Assembly (NCBI RefSeq): GCF_011440375.1
Contig: NZ_JAAOIR010000002.1
Location: 248,001-312,000 of the forward strand
Length of the DNA: 64,000 bases
DNA from: Halorubellus sp. JP-L1
GTDB lineage: Archaea; Halobacteriota; Halobacteria; Halobacteriales; Natrialbaceae
Reading direction: 5' to 3'
Part shown: positions 9,176 to 18,144 of the stretch, piece after piece
Numbering within the stretch: the stretch's first letter is position 1
Layout of the letters: each line of letters starts with the position of its first letter
Made by a program: the position numbers and the translations under genes
The notes under the pieces: model-generated
The model's input: the letters and a program-made list of their open reading frames with translations, nothing else
Database searches by the model: none
Told to the model about the DNA's origin: nothing

Positions 9176-10159
9176 TCAGGCTGGCTCCTCGACGTCCGAA
9201 CGCTCGCGGATGATGTCGCGGAGCGTCTCCGCGTCCGAGACGTCCTCGACCTCCTCCATCTCGATGATGGCAGTGCCTTCGACGGACTCGCGCTTGGACC
9301 GATCGACGAAGTACACCGACCGCGTCCGCGTCACGTTCCCGATCGACGCCATGATGCGAGCGCGCTTCTCCGCGGTCCGGTTGAACTCCGAGTGCCCCGT
9401 CAGGACCGTCGACTCGACGTCGTCGCGGCCCTCGCGCTCCTCGTCCTCGCTCACCGCCTTGAACGGTGCGCGGAGCGTCGGATGGACGCTGAACCCAGCG
9501 CGCCGCAGGACCGCAACGACCGGTGCGTCGTCCGGGTCCGCCTCCGGATCGTCCGGCATCGGGTCCGCCTCCCGGACGTCCTCCGCACCATCCATGACGT
9601 CCACGGGCGCCGTCAACGGCGCGTCGAACAGCTCCTCTAGCTGTTGGGCGACCTCCACGGACGCGTTCATGCCGTCCTCGTACTTCGAGACGGTGCGCCG
9701 CGAGACGCCCAGTTCCTTCGCGAGCTGTCCGAGACTCATCTCCTCTCTCTGTCGTTCGTCCGCGAGCAGGTCCCCGTCGAGCGTGACGTACAACCCACCG
9801 GGTGCGGCGTAGATGAGCGGTGGGAGGCCGTCGACGAACAGCTGGACGGCGGTGTCCGGCGAGATCACCGGGATTCCGTGCCTGAAGTACGTCACGTCCG
9901 GTTTCAGGTCCTCGTCGCGCGTCCGCAGCCCGATCACGATCGGCGTTCCGTTCAGGTACGCGCCGAGTCGACGCAGTTCCGCGCCCGTCGCGGCGTCCAG
10001 CGCGTCGACGTTCGCGAGCACCTTCACCAGGAGGATCTCCTCGCCGCGCCGCGCGACCAGGTCGAAGCTCTTGGGGCGCACGGCGCACCGGTCGCTCACG
10101 ACGAAGCCAGCGTCGCCGAGCATCGCGGTGACGTTCCCCAGTAGTGCCTCCCGGGACAT
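9176..10159 (-). CDS. Archaeal HTH-type transcriptional regulator (MF_00584 family)
   Basis: A 327-residue protein. The N-terminal half (1-125) is a nuclease-like fold domain, [19 protein letters not shown]...[17 protein letters not shown]. It is followed by a Cro/C1-type HTH at about 130-185 ([21 protein letters not shown]) and a C-terminal domain. This is the conserved archaeal family of putative HTH regulators; targets are unknown. An ATG at 10165 adds two residues, but a CCATATAGG box at 10183-10191 sits 28 nt from the ATG at 10159, favouring the shorter start. It is divergent from tiaS. Confidence 0.87.
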   Translation of the reverse strand: MSREALLGNVTAMLGDAGFVVSDRCAVRPKSFDLVARRGEEILLVKVLANVDALDAATGAELRRLGAYLNGTPIVIGLRTRDEDLKPDVTYFRHGIPVISPDTAVQLFVDGLPPLIYAAPGGLYVTLDGDLLADERQREEMSLGQLAKELGVSRRTVSKYEDGMNASVEVAQQLEELFDAPLTAPVDVMDGAEDVREADPMPDDPEADPDDAPVVAVLRRAGFSVHPTLRAPFKAVSEDEEREGRDDVESTVLTGHSEFNRTAEKRARIMASIGNVTRTRSVYFVDRSKRESVEGTAIIEMEEVEDVSDAETLRDIIRERSDVEEPA

Positions 10160-10332
10160 ACGCATACGTAAGTGGACGACGCCATATAGGCGTTGTGACG
10201 CCCGCAGCTGCGTCCAGTCTGGTGATTCGGCCCCTCCACCGACGAATCACTTAAGTAGGATGGACGTGCGGTCCGGCGGCGGCGTACACGGCCCGAAACG
10301 GGTTTGTCACCGGGAGGCCCTACGGTCTCGCG

Positions 10333-11643
10333 ATGACGGTCGTGGGCGTCGACGACACGGATTCGCGCGAGACCGGGATGTGCACGACGTACGTCGCGCA
10401 CTCGATAGCGACCGCGCTCCGCGACCGCGGGCACGCCGTCGAGCGCGTAGTGCTCGCACGGCTGAACCCGGCGGTCCCGCACAAGACCCGGGGGAACGCG
10501 GCGCTCGCCGTACACACCGACGCTCCCGCCGAGGAGGCGTTCGATGTCGCTCGCGGGATCGTCGAGGAGTCGGCGCAAATCGCCGACCCGGGAACGAACC
10601 CGGGGGTCGTCGCCGCACCCGGAGACCCCGAGGACGTCCCAGACGCAGTCGGCACGTTCGCGGCCGACGCCGTCCGCGAGTTCCACGACCCCGAGGTCGC
10701 CCGCGAACTCGCGGCTGACTGTGGCTACGAGACGGCGTCGTGGGGCGACGGTCGCGGCGTCGTCGGCGCGCTCGCCGCCGTCGGCGCATGGTGCGGATTC
10801 ACCGACTGGACCGTCGAGCACATCGCGTACCGCGAGCGCGACCGCTGGGGGACAGACCGCGACGTGGACGCGGACGCGCTGTTCGCGGCCGCGGACGACG
10901 CCTATCCGGACGCGTGGGACACCGTCGACCGCGTGACCGGTGACCTCGTCTGCGTTCCGCGGACGCCGTGCCCGATCCTCCTCGCGGTCCGCGGCGACGA
11001 CCCCGCGGCGTGCCGGCGAGTCGTCGACGAAACGACCGACTCGACGGGGACGGAGCCGGTGCTCGCACGCGAGACGTTCGTCACGAACCAGGGGACGGAC
11101 GCCCACCTCCGGTCGGCGCCGTCGCTCGCGGCGCTCGAGGACGGACGCGCGTACCGCGTGGACGCGACGGTCGCCGGCGAACCGGAGACGCGTCGCGGCG
11201 GCCACGTCTTCGTCCCGCTCGCGGACGTGGGCGCTGACGAGGACGAAAGCGAGAGCGGGACTCTGCGGGAAGCAGCGGCGTTCGAGCCGACGAAGCACTT
11301 CCGGGATCGCGTGCGGTCGCTGGTGCCGGGCGACCGCGTGACGGCCTGTGGCGAGGTGAGCGACGGGACGCTGAAGCTGGAGAAGGTCGCACTCCGCGAG
11401 CGCGTGGAGACCGAACTCGCGACCCCGGACTGCCCCGAGTGCGGGCGGTCGATGAAGTCCGCCGGCCGCGACCAGGGCTATCGCTGCCGGGACTGTTCGA
11501 CGACCGCACCCGGGAAGGTCGAAGTGTCGCGCGACCGCGACCTCGAACCGGGCTGGTACGAGGTGCCGCCGTGTGCGCGCCGCCACCTGGCGACGCCAGT
11601 CGTCAGGGGCGGGTTCGACGCGCGCACGCACCCCGAGCGCTAG
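10333..11643 (+). CDS. tiaS: tRNA(Ile2) 2-agmatinylcytidine synthetase TiaS
   Basis: A 436-residue protein. It opens with MTVVGVDDTDSRETGMCTTYVAH, the TiaS N-terminal kinase-like motif, followed by LNPAVPHKTRGNAAL and GTNPGVV. It has an OB-fold-like region (VPGDRVTACGEVSDGTLKLEKV) and a C-terminal zinc ribbon, CPEC...CRDC. TiaS uses ATP and agmatine to modify C34 of tRNA-Ile so that it reads AUA. Length and domain order match complete archaeal TiaS. It is transcribed alone and converges on a Nudix gene. Confidence 0.95.
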   Translation: MTVVGVDDTDSRETGMCTTYVAHSIATALRDRGHAVERVVLARLNPAVPHKTRGNAALAVHTDAPAEEAFDVARGIVEESAQIADPGTNPGVVAAPGDPEDVPDAVGTFAADAVREFHDPEVARELAADCGYETASWGDGRGVVGALAAVGAWCGFTDWTVEHIAYRERDRWGTDRDVDADALFAAADDAYPDAWDTVDRVTGDLVCVPRTPCPILLAVRGDDPAACRRVVDETTDSTGTEPVLARETFVTNQGTDAHLRSAPSLAALEDGRAYRVDATVAGEPETRRGGHVFVPLADVGADEDESESGTLREAAAFEPTKHFRDRVRSLVPGDRVTACGEVSDGTLKLEKVALRERVETELATPDCPECGRSMKSAGRDQGYRCRDCSTTAPGKVEVSRDRDLEPGWYEVPPCARRHLATPVVRGGFDARTHPER

Positions 11644-11793
11644 GTGCGCGGTCGCGTCGCCGTGGGCTCTGGAGTTCGATGGCGAACAGGCGAACCCTGG
11701 CTACGTGTCGCGACGCTGGTTCACGCTTTCGTCGTGGACGACGCGGGCGACTCGTCAGCGCACGTCGACGGTGGCCGCGTCCTCTCTCTTAAA

Positions 11794-12330
11794 TCACTGC
11801 GCTCGGTCCGTCCCGAGTAACTTCCACGCGCGCTCGAACTCGACGTCGTGGGGTTCGTGGAGCTCGCTGCCCTCGAACTCCTCGGGCGTGAACCACTCGA
11901 CGGCCTGGACCTCCGGTCCCGCTTCCGGCGTACCGGTCGCGCGTTCCGCGCCGACGACGAACCTGATGGAGACGACGTGCTCGTCCGCGAACGACGTGGT
12001 GGTGAACGTGCCGACGATCTGGAGGTCGTCGGGGTCGACGCGGACGCCCGTCTCTTCCTCGAGTTCGCGAGCGGCGCCGACGGAGGGCGTTTCGTCGACC
12101 TCCAGGTAGCCGCCTGGGAGCGCCCACTTCCCGATGCCCGGCTCGATGTCGCGCTTCGTGAGGAGGACGCCCCGGTCGGGGTCGACGACGGCGACGCCCG
12201 CGCCCGGCGCTGGGTTGCGCCACTCGACGCGGTCGCAGGAGTCGCAGTACTGGCGGTCGCGGCCGTCGACGTGCTTCGTTCCGAGTTCGGTTCCACAGCG
12301 CGGACAGTAGGTGGCCGGATACACTGTCAT
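11794..12330 (-). CDS. Nudix hydrolase with N-terminal zinc ribbon
   Basis: A 178-residue protein with a zinc ribbon (CPRC at about 9-12, CDSC at 34-37), then a Nudix fold containing the complete box G-x5-E-x7-REL-x-EE-x-GV (GGYLEVDETP...RELEEETGV). It resembles NudC-like or ADP-ribose pyrophosphatase-type Nudix enzymes with a zinc ribbon, which hydrolyse nucleoside diphosphate derivatives; the substrate is unknown. It lies 9 nt downstream of the PLP-enzyme gene and heads the 3' end of a minus-strand operon. Confidence 0.9.
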   Translation of the reverse strand: MTVYPATYCPRCGTELGTKHVDGRDRQYCDSCDRVEWRNPAPGAGVAVVDPDRGVLLTKRDIEPGIGKWALPGGYLEVDETPSVGAARELEEETGVRVDPDDLQIVGTFTTTSFADEHVVSIRFVVGAERATGTPEAGPEVQAVEWFTPEEFEGSELHEPHDVEFERAWKLLGTDRAQ

Positions 12331-12339
12331 ACCAGGCGC

Positions 12340-13464
12340 TCACATCGTCTTCAGGCCGCTTCCGGTGAGCGGGACGACGACGTCGTGGTCGGGCGAGAGG
12401 ACGCCAGCGTCCTGGAGTTTCCGGAGGGCTGCGGGTGCGATCGCGCACGTCGGTTCGACGTAGAAGCCGTCCCGGTGGAGGTCGTCCAGCGTGTTCTCGA
12501 CGATGTTCTCGCCGAGCGCGATGGCGTCGCCGCCGGAGGCCTCGATGGCGTGCTGGATCTCGTCCAGACGCGCTGGCTCCCTGATCTGGATGCCGTCCGC
12601 GATCTCGTTCGGCGCCTCGGGTTCGTCCTCGTCGTGGATCGCGGTGGTGCCGACGGCGCCGTGGCGGGCCTCGACGACGGGCGCGTACCCGGCGGCCTGC
12701 GCTGCGAACAGCGGCGGAATCTCGTCGATGATGCCGGCGCGTTCGAGGACGTCGAACCCGCGGTACGCGCCCAGGAGGAGCGTGCCGTGCCCGCAGGGGA
12801 GGACGACCGCGTCGGGCGCGGTCCAGTCGCGTTGCGCGACGAGTTCGAGCGCGAACGTCATCGTCCCGGCATAGAACGCGGGATTCCACGCGTGACTCGC
12901 GTACCAGCCGTCGCCGTCCTCGACCGCGTCGATCGCGGCCGCGGTGACGTCCTCGCGACTGCCCTCGACGCGGACAGGGCGTGCGCCGGCGCGCTGGATC
13001 GCCATCAGCTTCGATTGCTTGACGTCCGCGGGCACGTAGATGTCAGCCTCGATGCCGGCGCGTGCGGCGTACGTCGCGATGGCGGCGCCTGCGTTCCCCG
13101 AGGAGTCCTCGACGACCTTCTCGACGCCGAGGTCGACGGCGCGCGAGAGCGTCGTGGTGGCGCCGCGGTCCTTGAACGACCCGGAGGGGAACAGGTACTC
13201 GAGCTTGAACGACGCGCCCCAGTCGTCGGCGTCGACGAGCGGCGTGAACCCCTCGTCGAAGCTCACGCGGCGCTCGACGGGGAGGAACTCGTGGAACGTC
13301 CACAGGCCGCGGCGGGTGTCGAGCTGGCTCACGGGGAGCGGGTCGCCGCCCGGAACGGGCTGGTCGACGAAGTTCAGGGCGTGCCCGCACGTGCATCGCC
13401 AGGGTTCGTCGGCGCTCGCCGCGTACGTCGCGTCGCAGTTCGGACAGGTGAGGTCGCGTACCAT
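12340..13464 (-). CDS. Threonine synthase-like PLP enzyme
   Basis: A 374-residue fold-type II PLP enzyme. An N-terminal zinc ribbon (C7, C10, C24, C26) precedes the catalytic domain. The PLP lysine is K98 in SGSFKDRG, and the SSGNAGAA loop binds the substrate carboxylate. Archaeal threonine synthases convert O-phosphohomoserine to threonine and share this layout. Paralogues in haloarchaea are common, so it could act on another substrate. The ATG at 13464 lies 3 nt after the upstream stop; a TTG at 13470 would add two residues and overlap it. Confidence 0.85.
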   Translation of the reverse strand: MVRDLTCPNCDATYAASADEPWRCTCGHALNFVDQPVPGGDPLPVSQLDTRRGLWTFHEFLPVERRVSFDEGFTPLVDADDWGASFKLEYLFPSGSFKDRGATTTLSRAVDLGVEKVVEDSSGNAGAAIATYAARAGIEADIYVPADVKQSKLMAIQRAGARPVRVEGSREDVTAAAIDAVEDGDGWYASHAWNPAFYAGTMTFALELVAQRDWTAPDAVVLPCGHGTLLLGAYRGFDVLERAGIIDEIPPLFAAQAAGYAPVVEARHGAVGTTAIHDEDEPEAPNEIADGIQIREPARLDEIQHAIEASGGDAIALGENIVENTLDDLHRDGFYVEPTCAIAPAALRKLQDAGVLSPDHDVVVPLTGSGLKTM

Positions 13465-13466
13465 GA

Positions 13467-14423
13467 TCAATAGGAGTCGACGTCGGTGCCGACCGAGCAG
13501 ACGTACTCGCCGGACGCGACCTGCGGGAGGCGTCGCGTCCGCCAGAACACGCCGGCGGAGTCGGCGGAGACTTCGGCCTTCCGCGTGCCGAACGGGTCGG
13601 TGACGGTGAACAGTCTATCGCCGCGGCTCACTTCCTCGCCGAGGTCGGCGTGGAAGTCGACGAGGCCGCCGGTCGGCGAGCCGTACTGGTCGAAGCCCTT
13701 CGCTCGCGTCTGGCTCTCTCGGTCGGCGGTGCCGTCGAGGAAGTCGTAGTACTGGAGGACGTTGAACACGCCGTCGACGCCGACCTGGATGGACTCCGGG
13801 TCGAACCCGACGCTCCCGCCGAGCTCGGGGTCGATCGTCGGGACGCCCTCGTCGGGGCCGGCGCGCGCGAGCTGGCCGTCCGGGCCCTTCTGGTCGAGGA
13901 TGTGTCCAGCGCCGAACACCTTCGCGAGCTCCAGGCACTTCTGGTGGAGGCGATGCCGGCGCCCGCACCGCACGCGCGCCTCGTCGATCATCCGACTCGT
14001 CGACCCCTGATGGAGGTCGAGCGCGAGGTCGGCGTTCCGGGCGACGTCGAACGTCGCCGCGGCGATGCGCTCGCTCGAGGATCCCTCGGTGTCGCCGGGG
14101 TACGCGCGATTCATCTTCGTGTCGTCGATCGGGTTGCGGTGCTGGGCGACCTGGAACGCGTGATAGTTCACGATGCCGACGATCAGGATCTCGCCGGCGA
14201 GTTCGCTCGGGTCGACTCGCGGCACGAACTCGCGGACGACGCCGACGCCGTTGAGTTCGTCGCCGTCGCTCGCCGCCTGCACGTAGAGCGTCCGGCCGTC
14301 GTCGGCGCCGTTGATGACGCAGACCGGGAGCCCCACGGGGCTGCCGTCGCGCGTCTCGCCGACCGTCAACCGCCCGGTGTCGACCTCGCCCGGGCCGGCC
14401 GTCGCACTTCCCAGCGTCGTCAT
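13467..14423 (-). CDS. Succinylglutamate desuccinylase/aspartoacylase family protein
   Basis: A 318-residue zinc-carboxypeptidase-like deacylase. Visible features are CVINGADDG, SDGDELNGVGVVREF (usual HGDE-type zinc site, here D-x-x-E), the conserved NPIDDTKMNRAYPG segment and ALDLHQGS with a zinc-ligand His. A C-terminal beta domain carries LVDFHADLGEEVSRGD. It probably hydrolyses an N-acyl amino acid. It is co-transcribed with the PLP enzyme and the Nudix gene, suggesting amino-acid turnover. Confidence 0.87.
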   Translation of the reverse strand: MTTLGSATAGPGEVDTGRLTVGETRDGSPVGLPVCVINGADDGRTLYVQAASDGDELNGVGVVREFVPRVDPSELAGEILIVGIVNYHAFQVAQHRNPIDDTKMNRAYPGDTEGSSSERIAAATFDVARNADLALDLHQGSTSRMIDEARVRCGRRHRLHQKCLELAKVFGAGHILDQKGPDGQLARAGPDEGVPTIDPELGGSVGFDPESIQVGVDGVFNVLQYYDFLDGTADRESQTRAKGFDQYGSPTGGLVDFHADLGEEVSRGDRLFTVTDPFGTRKAEVSADSAGVFWRTRRLPQVASGEYVCSVGTDVDSY

Positions 14424-14450
14424 TACCGGAACGGAACGCCCGACGTGCCT

Positions 14451-15662
14451 TTATTGTTCGGATGGACCAGGGGTGGCGGGCGGCTGCGGGTCGCGTGGTG
14501 CGAGCCGCGGTCGCGGGACGTGCGCGACCCCGAAGTACTCGAAGGGGCCGCGTCGACACCAGAGGTCGTACTCGCCCTCGATGGGGTGCGCGACGTCGTC
14601 GGCCGTCGGCGGGTCCCGCGTGAGTCTGGCGCCGTCGCCGTCCCCGTCGAACGAGAGGTACAGGCGACCGCCCGGTTCGACGGGGTCGTCGAGTTCGGTC
14701 GTCCCGGCGTTCCGCCGGTTCCTGCGGTCGTAGAGCACGACCTTCGTCCCCGGGCGCATGGGGTTCCCGTCGGTCTGCTCGACGACGATCGCGCTGGCGT
14801 CTTCCGCGAGCGAGACGGACGCCGTCGGCGCGCGCTCTCGGGCTGTCCCGAGCCAGTCCGGCGTCGGCACCGACACCGCGCCGAGGTCTCGCGTCCGGAG
14901 TTCGACCCGCCGTCGCTGAACGTCCTCGACGCGGTTGGTCTCGAACTCGAACTCGACGGTCAACGCCGCGACCGTCCCCGACTCCCGGACGAGGAGCTCG
15001 CCCTCGAACTCGCGGACCTCCCGAACGGGGAACCAATTCGGGAGCGACTTCGGCCACTCGACGCCCGGGGCGGTCACGCGCGCCAGACCGTCCTCGCGCA
15101 GTTCGGCGCTCGACCAGTCGCCGGCCTTCAAGAACCCCTCGACCCAGCGCGTCTCCGTCAGCAGCTTCTCCTGAGTCATCGCGTGCACCCTGGCCTGCCC
15201 GTACGTGTACCCGTCGCCGACGTCCTGCCGCCAGTATGGGCCCTCGTCGGCGTCGTCGTAGAACGCGTGGAGCCGACTGCCGTCCTGCAGCGACTTCGCC
15301 GCCCGGCCGTCCTCGTGTCGCGTCCGCCACGCGTGCTGTACGCGCCCTTCGTTCAGGTCGACGATCCGGAAGTCGAGTTCGTACGACGTCCGCCAGAGTA
15401 CCGACCGGTGGACGTCCGCCAGACCGTCCCTCGTCCCGTCCTCGCTCACGTACGGCGGGAACGACGGCTCGGACGCCGTCGCGGCGCCGTCGCCGGTCGC
15501 GGTGCCGGTCTCGTCGGTCGCCGCAGTCGACGCGCCGGCTGCGTCCGACCCCGCCATGCCGTCCCCGGTCGTTGCAGTCTCCTCGCCGGACAGCCGCAGA
15601 CACCCGGCGGTTCCCGCCAGCGCGCCGACGGCGGACAAGAGCGTCCGTCGCTGCGTCGTCAT
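14451..15662 (-). CDS. Secreted lipoprotein, paralogue A
   Basis: A 403-residue protein. The N-terminus MTTQRRTLLSAVGALAGTAGC has the twin Arg and the Ala-Gly-Cys lipobox of haloarchaeal Tat lipoproteins, followed by an Ala/Thr/Asp-rich spacer to about residue 65. The folded part has no motif I recognise. Its second half aligns by eye with the upstream neighbour: VPTPDWLGTARERAP against VPEPSWYQTAVDAAP, and FEYFGVAHV against LEYFGFVRV. Its start overlaps the upstream stop by 4 nt. Function unknown; it probably acts at the outer membrane face. Confidence 0.88.
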   Translation of the reverse strand: MTTQRRTLLSAVGALAGTAGCLRLSGEETATTGDGMAGSDAAGASTAATDETGTATGDGAATASEPSFPPYVSEDGTRDGLADVHRSVLWRTSYELDFRIVDLNEGRVQHAWRTRHEDGRAAKSLQDGSRLHAFYDDADEGPYWRQDVGDGYTYGQARVHAMTQEKLLTETRWVEGFLKAGDWSSAELREDGLARVTAPGVEWPKSLPNWFPVREVREFEGELLVRESGTVAALTVEFEFETNRVEDVQRRRVELRTRDLGAVSVPTPDWLGTARERAPTASVSLAEDASAIVVEQTDGNPMRPGTKVVLYDRRNRRNAGTTELDDPVEPGGRLYLSFDGDGDGARLTRDPPTADDVAHPIEGEYDLWCRRGPFEYFGVAHVPRPRLAPRDPQPPATPGPSEQ

Positions 15663-16801
15663 GCCCGCACCCGGACGAACCCGAAGTACTCGAGGCCCTC
15701 GTGGTCGACGAACGTCCGGAACTCGCCGTCGAGCGGCCGCGGGTTCGCGCTCGAGGGTCGGGACCCACGGCGGAACTCGAGGTCGTTCGTCCCCGACGGC
15801 ACCCACGCGTACAGCGTCTCTCCCGCGGCGAACGGCGCGTCGAGGCGTCCGTGCGCGAACCCGACGTCGTTCTCGCCAGTCGAGTGCAGGTGGAACTGGT
15901 CCCCGGCCGCGACGTCGCCCCCGCCCCGGTGCTCGAAGACGACGTAGTTCCCGTCCTCGGTCGCGCGCACCGTCACGTCCGGCGCCGCGTCGACCGCGGT
16001 CTGGTACCACGACGGCTCGGGTACGGTCGCCGTCCCGACGGAGAGCACGCGATGGTCGAACGCGACCTCGAACGGGCTATCCCGGTCGTCGTCGACCGCC
16101 TCCACGACGACCTGGAGGCCGTCGACGACGCCGTCCGGCGTCACCGTCGCCTCGCCCGAGACCGACTCGACGCTCGCGAACCCGAAGCGGTTCCGCATCG
16201 CGGTCGTGTCGTCGACACCAGTCGCCTCGACGCGCCACCCGCCGTCGACCGCCTCGGGGGCGCTCCACGCGCCACCGAGCAGCAACGCGCGGAGTTCGCT
16301 GATGCGAGCGACCCGCTGGAAGTCGAACGTCCCGTCCGCGCGCCCGTACAGGGGGTCGTCGCCGCGTGGCGCTCGCCAGTGGACGCCGTCGGCGGTGTGG
16401 TAGCTCGCGCCGTCGTGTTCGGGCGACGTGACGAGTGCGTTCCCGTCCGCGATGCGAGCGTTCGCACCGTGTTCGGTGCCGGCCGTCTGGTTCTGCCGCT
16501 GCCATCGTTCCTCGAAGGACGTCCGCGAGAGCTGGTTCAGGTGCGTGTCCGCGAGGTACGCGTACACGCCGTCCTCGTGCAGCCCCGTCGGGTACGTCGC
16601 TTCGTCGTCGTCGGCGATCGTCTCTTCGCTGTCCTCCGTCGCGGTCGCGCTGGCGCTGGCGGTCGCCGTCGCGGTCGCCGCGGTCGTCGATCGACGCGTC
16701 TCGCCGTCGGTCGCGGTCCCCCCGCTCTCCAGTCGGAGGCACCCCGCGACCGAGACACTCGCTACCCCCGCGACCGCCGCGAGCAGGCGTCTCCGGTTCA
16801 C
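15659..16801 (-). CDS. Secreted lipoprotein, paralogue B
   Basis: A 380-residue protein with N-terminus (GTG start) MNRRRLLAAVAGVASVSVAGC, a Tat-type signal with lipobox, then a Thr/Ala/Ser-rich linker. The mature domain is related to the next gene downstream, so the pair is a tandem duplication that has diverged strongly. The start at 16801 is supported by an ACGCTTAAG box about 27 nt upstream; longer in-frame starts would bury the signal peptide. No enzyme motif is visible. Confidence 0.86.
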   Translation of the reverse strand: MNRRRLLAAVAGVASVSVAGCLRLESGGTATDGETRRSTTAATATATASASATATEDSEETIADDDEATYPTGLHEDGVYAYLADTHLNQLSRTSFEERWQRQNQTAGTEHGANARIADGNALVTSPEHDGASYHTADGVHWRAPRGDDPLYGRADGTFDFQRVARISELRALLLGGAWSAPEAVDGGWRVEATGVDDTTAMRNRFGFASVESVSGEATVTPDGVVDGLQVVVEAVDDDRDSPFEVAFDHRVLSVGTATVPEPSWYQTAVDAAPDVTVRATEDGNYVVFEHRGGGDVAAGDQFHLHSTGENDVGFAHGRLDAPFAAGETLYAWVPSGTNDLEFRRGSRPSSANPRPLDGEFRTFVDHEGLEYFGFVRVRA

Positions 16802-16920
16802 GTCGTGACGATAACAGGAAACCCGCTTAAGCGTGTTGGGCCCCACCGGCGGGGATCGCTCGAGAGGGGAACGAGCCCGCAACCGTCGGGGCTTTGTGCG
16901 CGCCGTCCAATTCTCGCAGT

Positions 16921-17943
16921 GTGACAGACGCGTCGCCACCGAACGCGGCCGACGACCGCGCGACGGACGCCAGCACCGCTGCCGGTGCGGACGGCGAGAC
17001 GGGAGTGGGCGACCGCTCGGACCGCCCGGACCGACCGCCGAGTGCTCGCCTCGTCGACGCGCTCGGCGTCGTCGACCACGCCAAGCGCGGGCTCGCGGTC
17101 GGTCTGGCGCTCGCGGCCGCCGTGTTCGGGTTCTTCGTCGGCCTCCCGCTCGTCGACCCGTCGACGCCGGCGCGCCCGGAGTCACCGCTCCTGTACCTCG
17201 CGCTCGCGTTCGTCGCCGCGACCGCCGCGACGCTCCTCGTCGCGAGCGCCCTCGCGGTTCGCGCCGTCGCCGGCCGCGTCATGGACTACGCGAAGTGGAC
17301 GTGCCGCGGCGCCCTCGTCGGCGCACTCGGCGGCGCGTGGTGGACGGCGACCGGCGCGCTCGCGCTCGCGAGCACCGCCGGCGTCGCGCCCGAGAGCATC
17401 CGTGCGCTCGTCACCGCCACGCTCCCGCTCCCCGTACTCGTCCTCGCCGTCGGCGCGTGGAGCGCACTCGCACGCACCGCCGGCGACGGCCCCGACACTT
17501 CAGCCACCACGACAGAAGGGACGTCCGCGGACGCCGAGGGATTCGACCACGTCCTCGCACGACCACGGACCGCGACCGCAGGCGCCGTCCTCGTACTCGT
17601 CGGCGCCGGCGTCCTCCACGTCGCCACGTTCCTCGAAACCGACGCAGTCCTCGGCGCGAGCGCCCCCGCCCCCGCGAGCCTCCTCGTCCTCGGAACCCTC
17701 GCGCTCGCCGCCGGCACCGCCGCCCTCGCCGACGCACTCGCACGCCACAGCGACCTCGGCAGCCTCGCCGCCGCGAGCGGCGCCCTCGCCGGCGTCGCCG
17801 CCGGCCTCACCCTCGCCGCCGCCATCACCGGACCCCCGGCACTCGCACCGCTCGGCGCACTCGTCCTCCCCGGCATCGCGTGGCTCGCACTCGGCACCGC
17901 CATCGCACGCACCCCCGGCACCTACCCCGACCGCCCCGTCTGA
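16921..17943 (+). CDS. Multi-pass membrane protein of unknown function
   Basis: A 340-residue protein (GTG start). The first 45 residues are polar and Asp/Ala-rich. Then LVDALGVVDHAKRGLAVGLALAAAVFGFFV begins a series of about eight to nine hydrophobic helices, many of them Ala/Leu/Gly/Thr-only. A loop at 195-215 is acidic (EGTSADAEGFDHV). The charged stretch VDALGVVDHAKRG before the first helix looks conserved in haloarchaeal DUFs, but I cannot name the family securely. It is divergent from the lipoprotein operon, with 119 nt between them. Confidence 0.72.
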   Translation: MTDASPPNAADDRATDASTAAGADGETGVGDRSDRPDRPPSARLVDALGVVDHAKRGLAVGLALAAAVFGFFVGLPLVDPSTPARPESPLLYLALAFVAATAATLLVASALAVRAVAGRVMDYAKWTCRGALVGALGGAWWTATGALALASTAGVAPESIRALVTATLPLPVLVLAVGAWSALARTAGDGPDTSATTTEGTSADAEGFDHVLARPRTATAGAVLVLVGAGVLHVATFLETDAVLGASAPAPASLLVLGTLALAAGTAALADALARHSDLGSLAAASGALAGVAAGLTLAAAITGPPALAPLGALVLPGIAWLALGTAIARTPGTYPDRPV

Positions 17944-17970
17944 GCACCACGAGAACGCGTCGACGCGGAC

Positions 17971-18144
17971 AGGAACCGGCGGCCTGGGGGCCGCCGGATG
18001 CTGGTCAGTCGGTAGTCACGAACCTGCGCCACAGGAGGAACCGGCGGCCTGGGGGCCGCCGGACGCTGGTCAGTCGGTAGTCACGAACCTGCGCCACAGC
18101 AGGAACCGGCGGCCTGGGGGCCGCCGGATGCTGGTCAGTCGGTA
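17971..18144. repeat. 65-bp tandem repeat, each copy carrying a hairpin
   Basis: Copies at 17971-18035 and 18036-18100, plus 44 nt of a third at 18101-18144, with very few differences. Each contains CCGGCGGC-CTGGGG-GCCGCCGG, an 8-bp stem with a 6-nt loop. The third copy includes the stop codon and last codons of the PhoU/TrkA-C gene on the minus strand, so the 3' end of that gene has been duplicated downstream. The hairpins could stop transcription of the two convergent genes. Confidence 0.95.
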
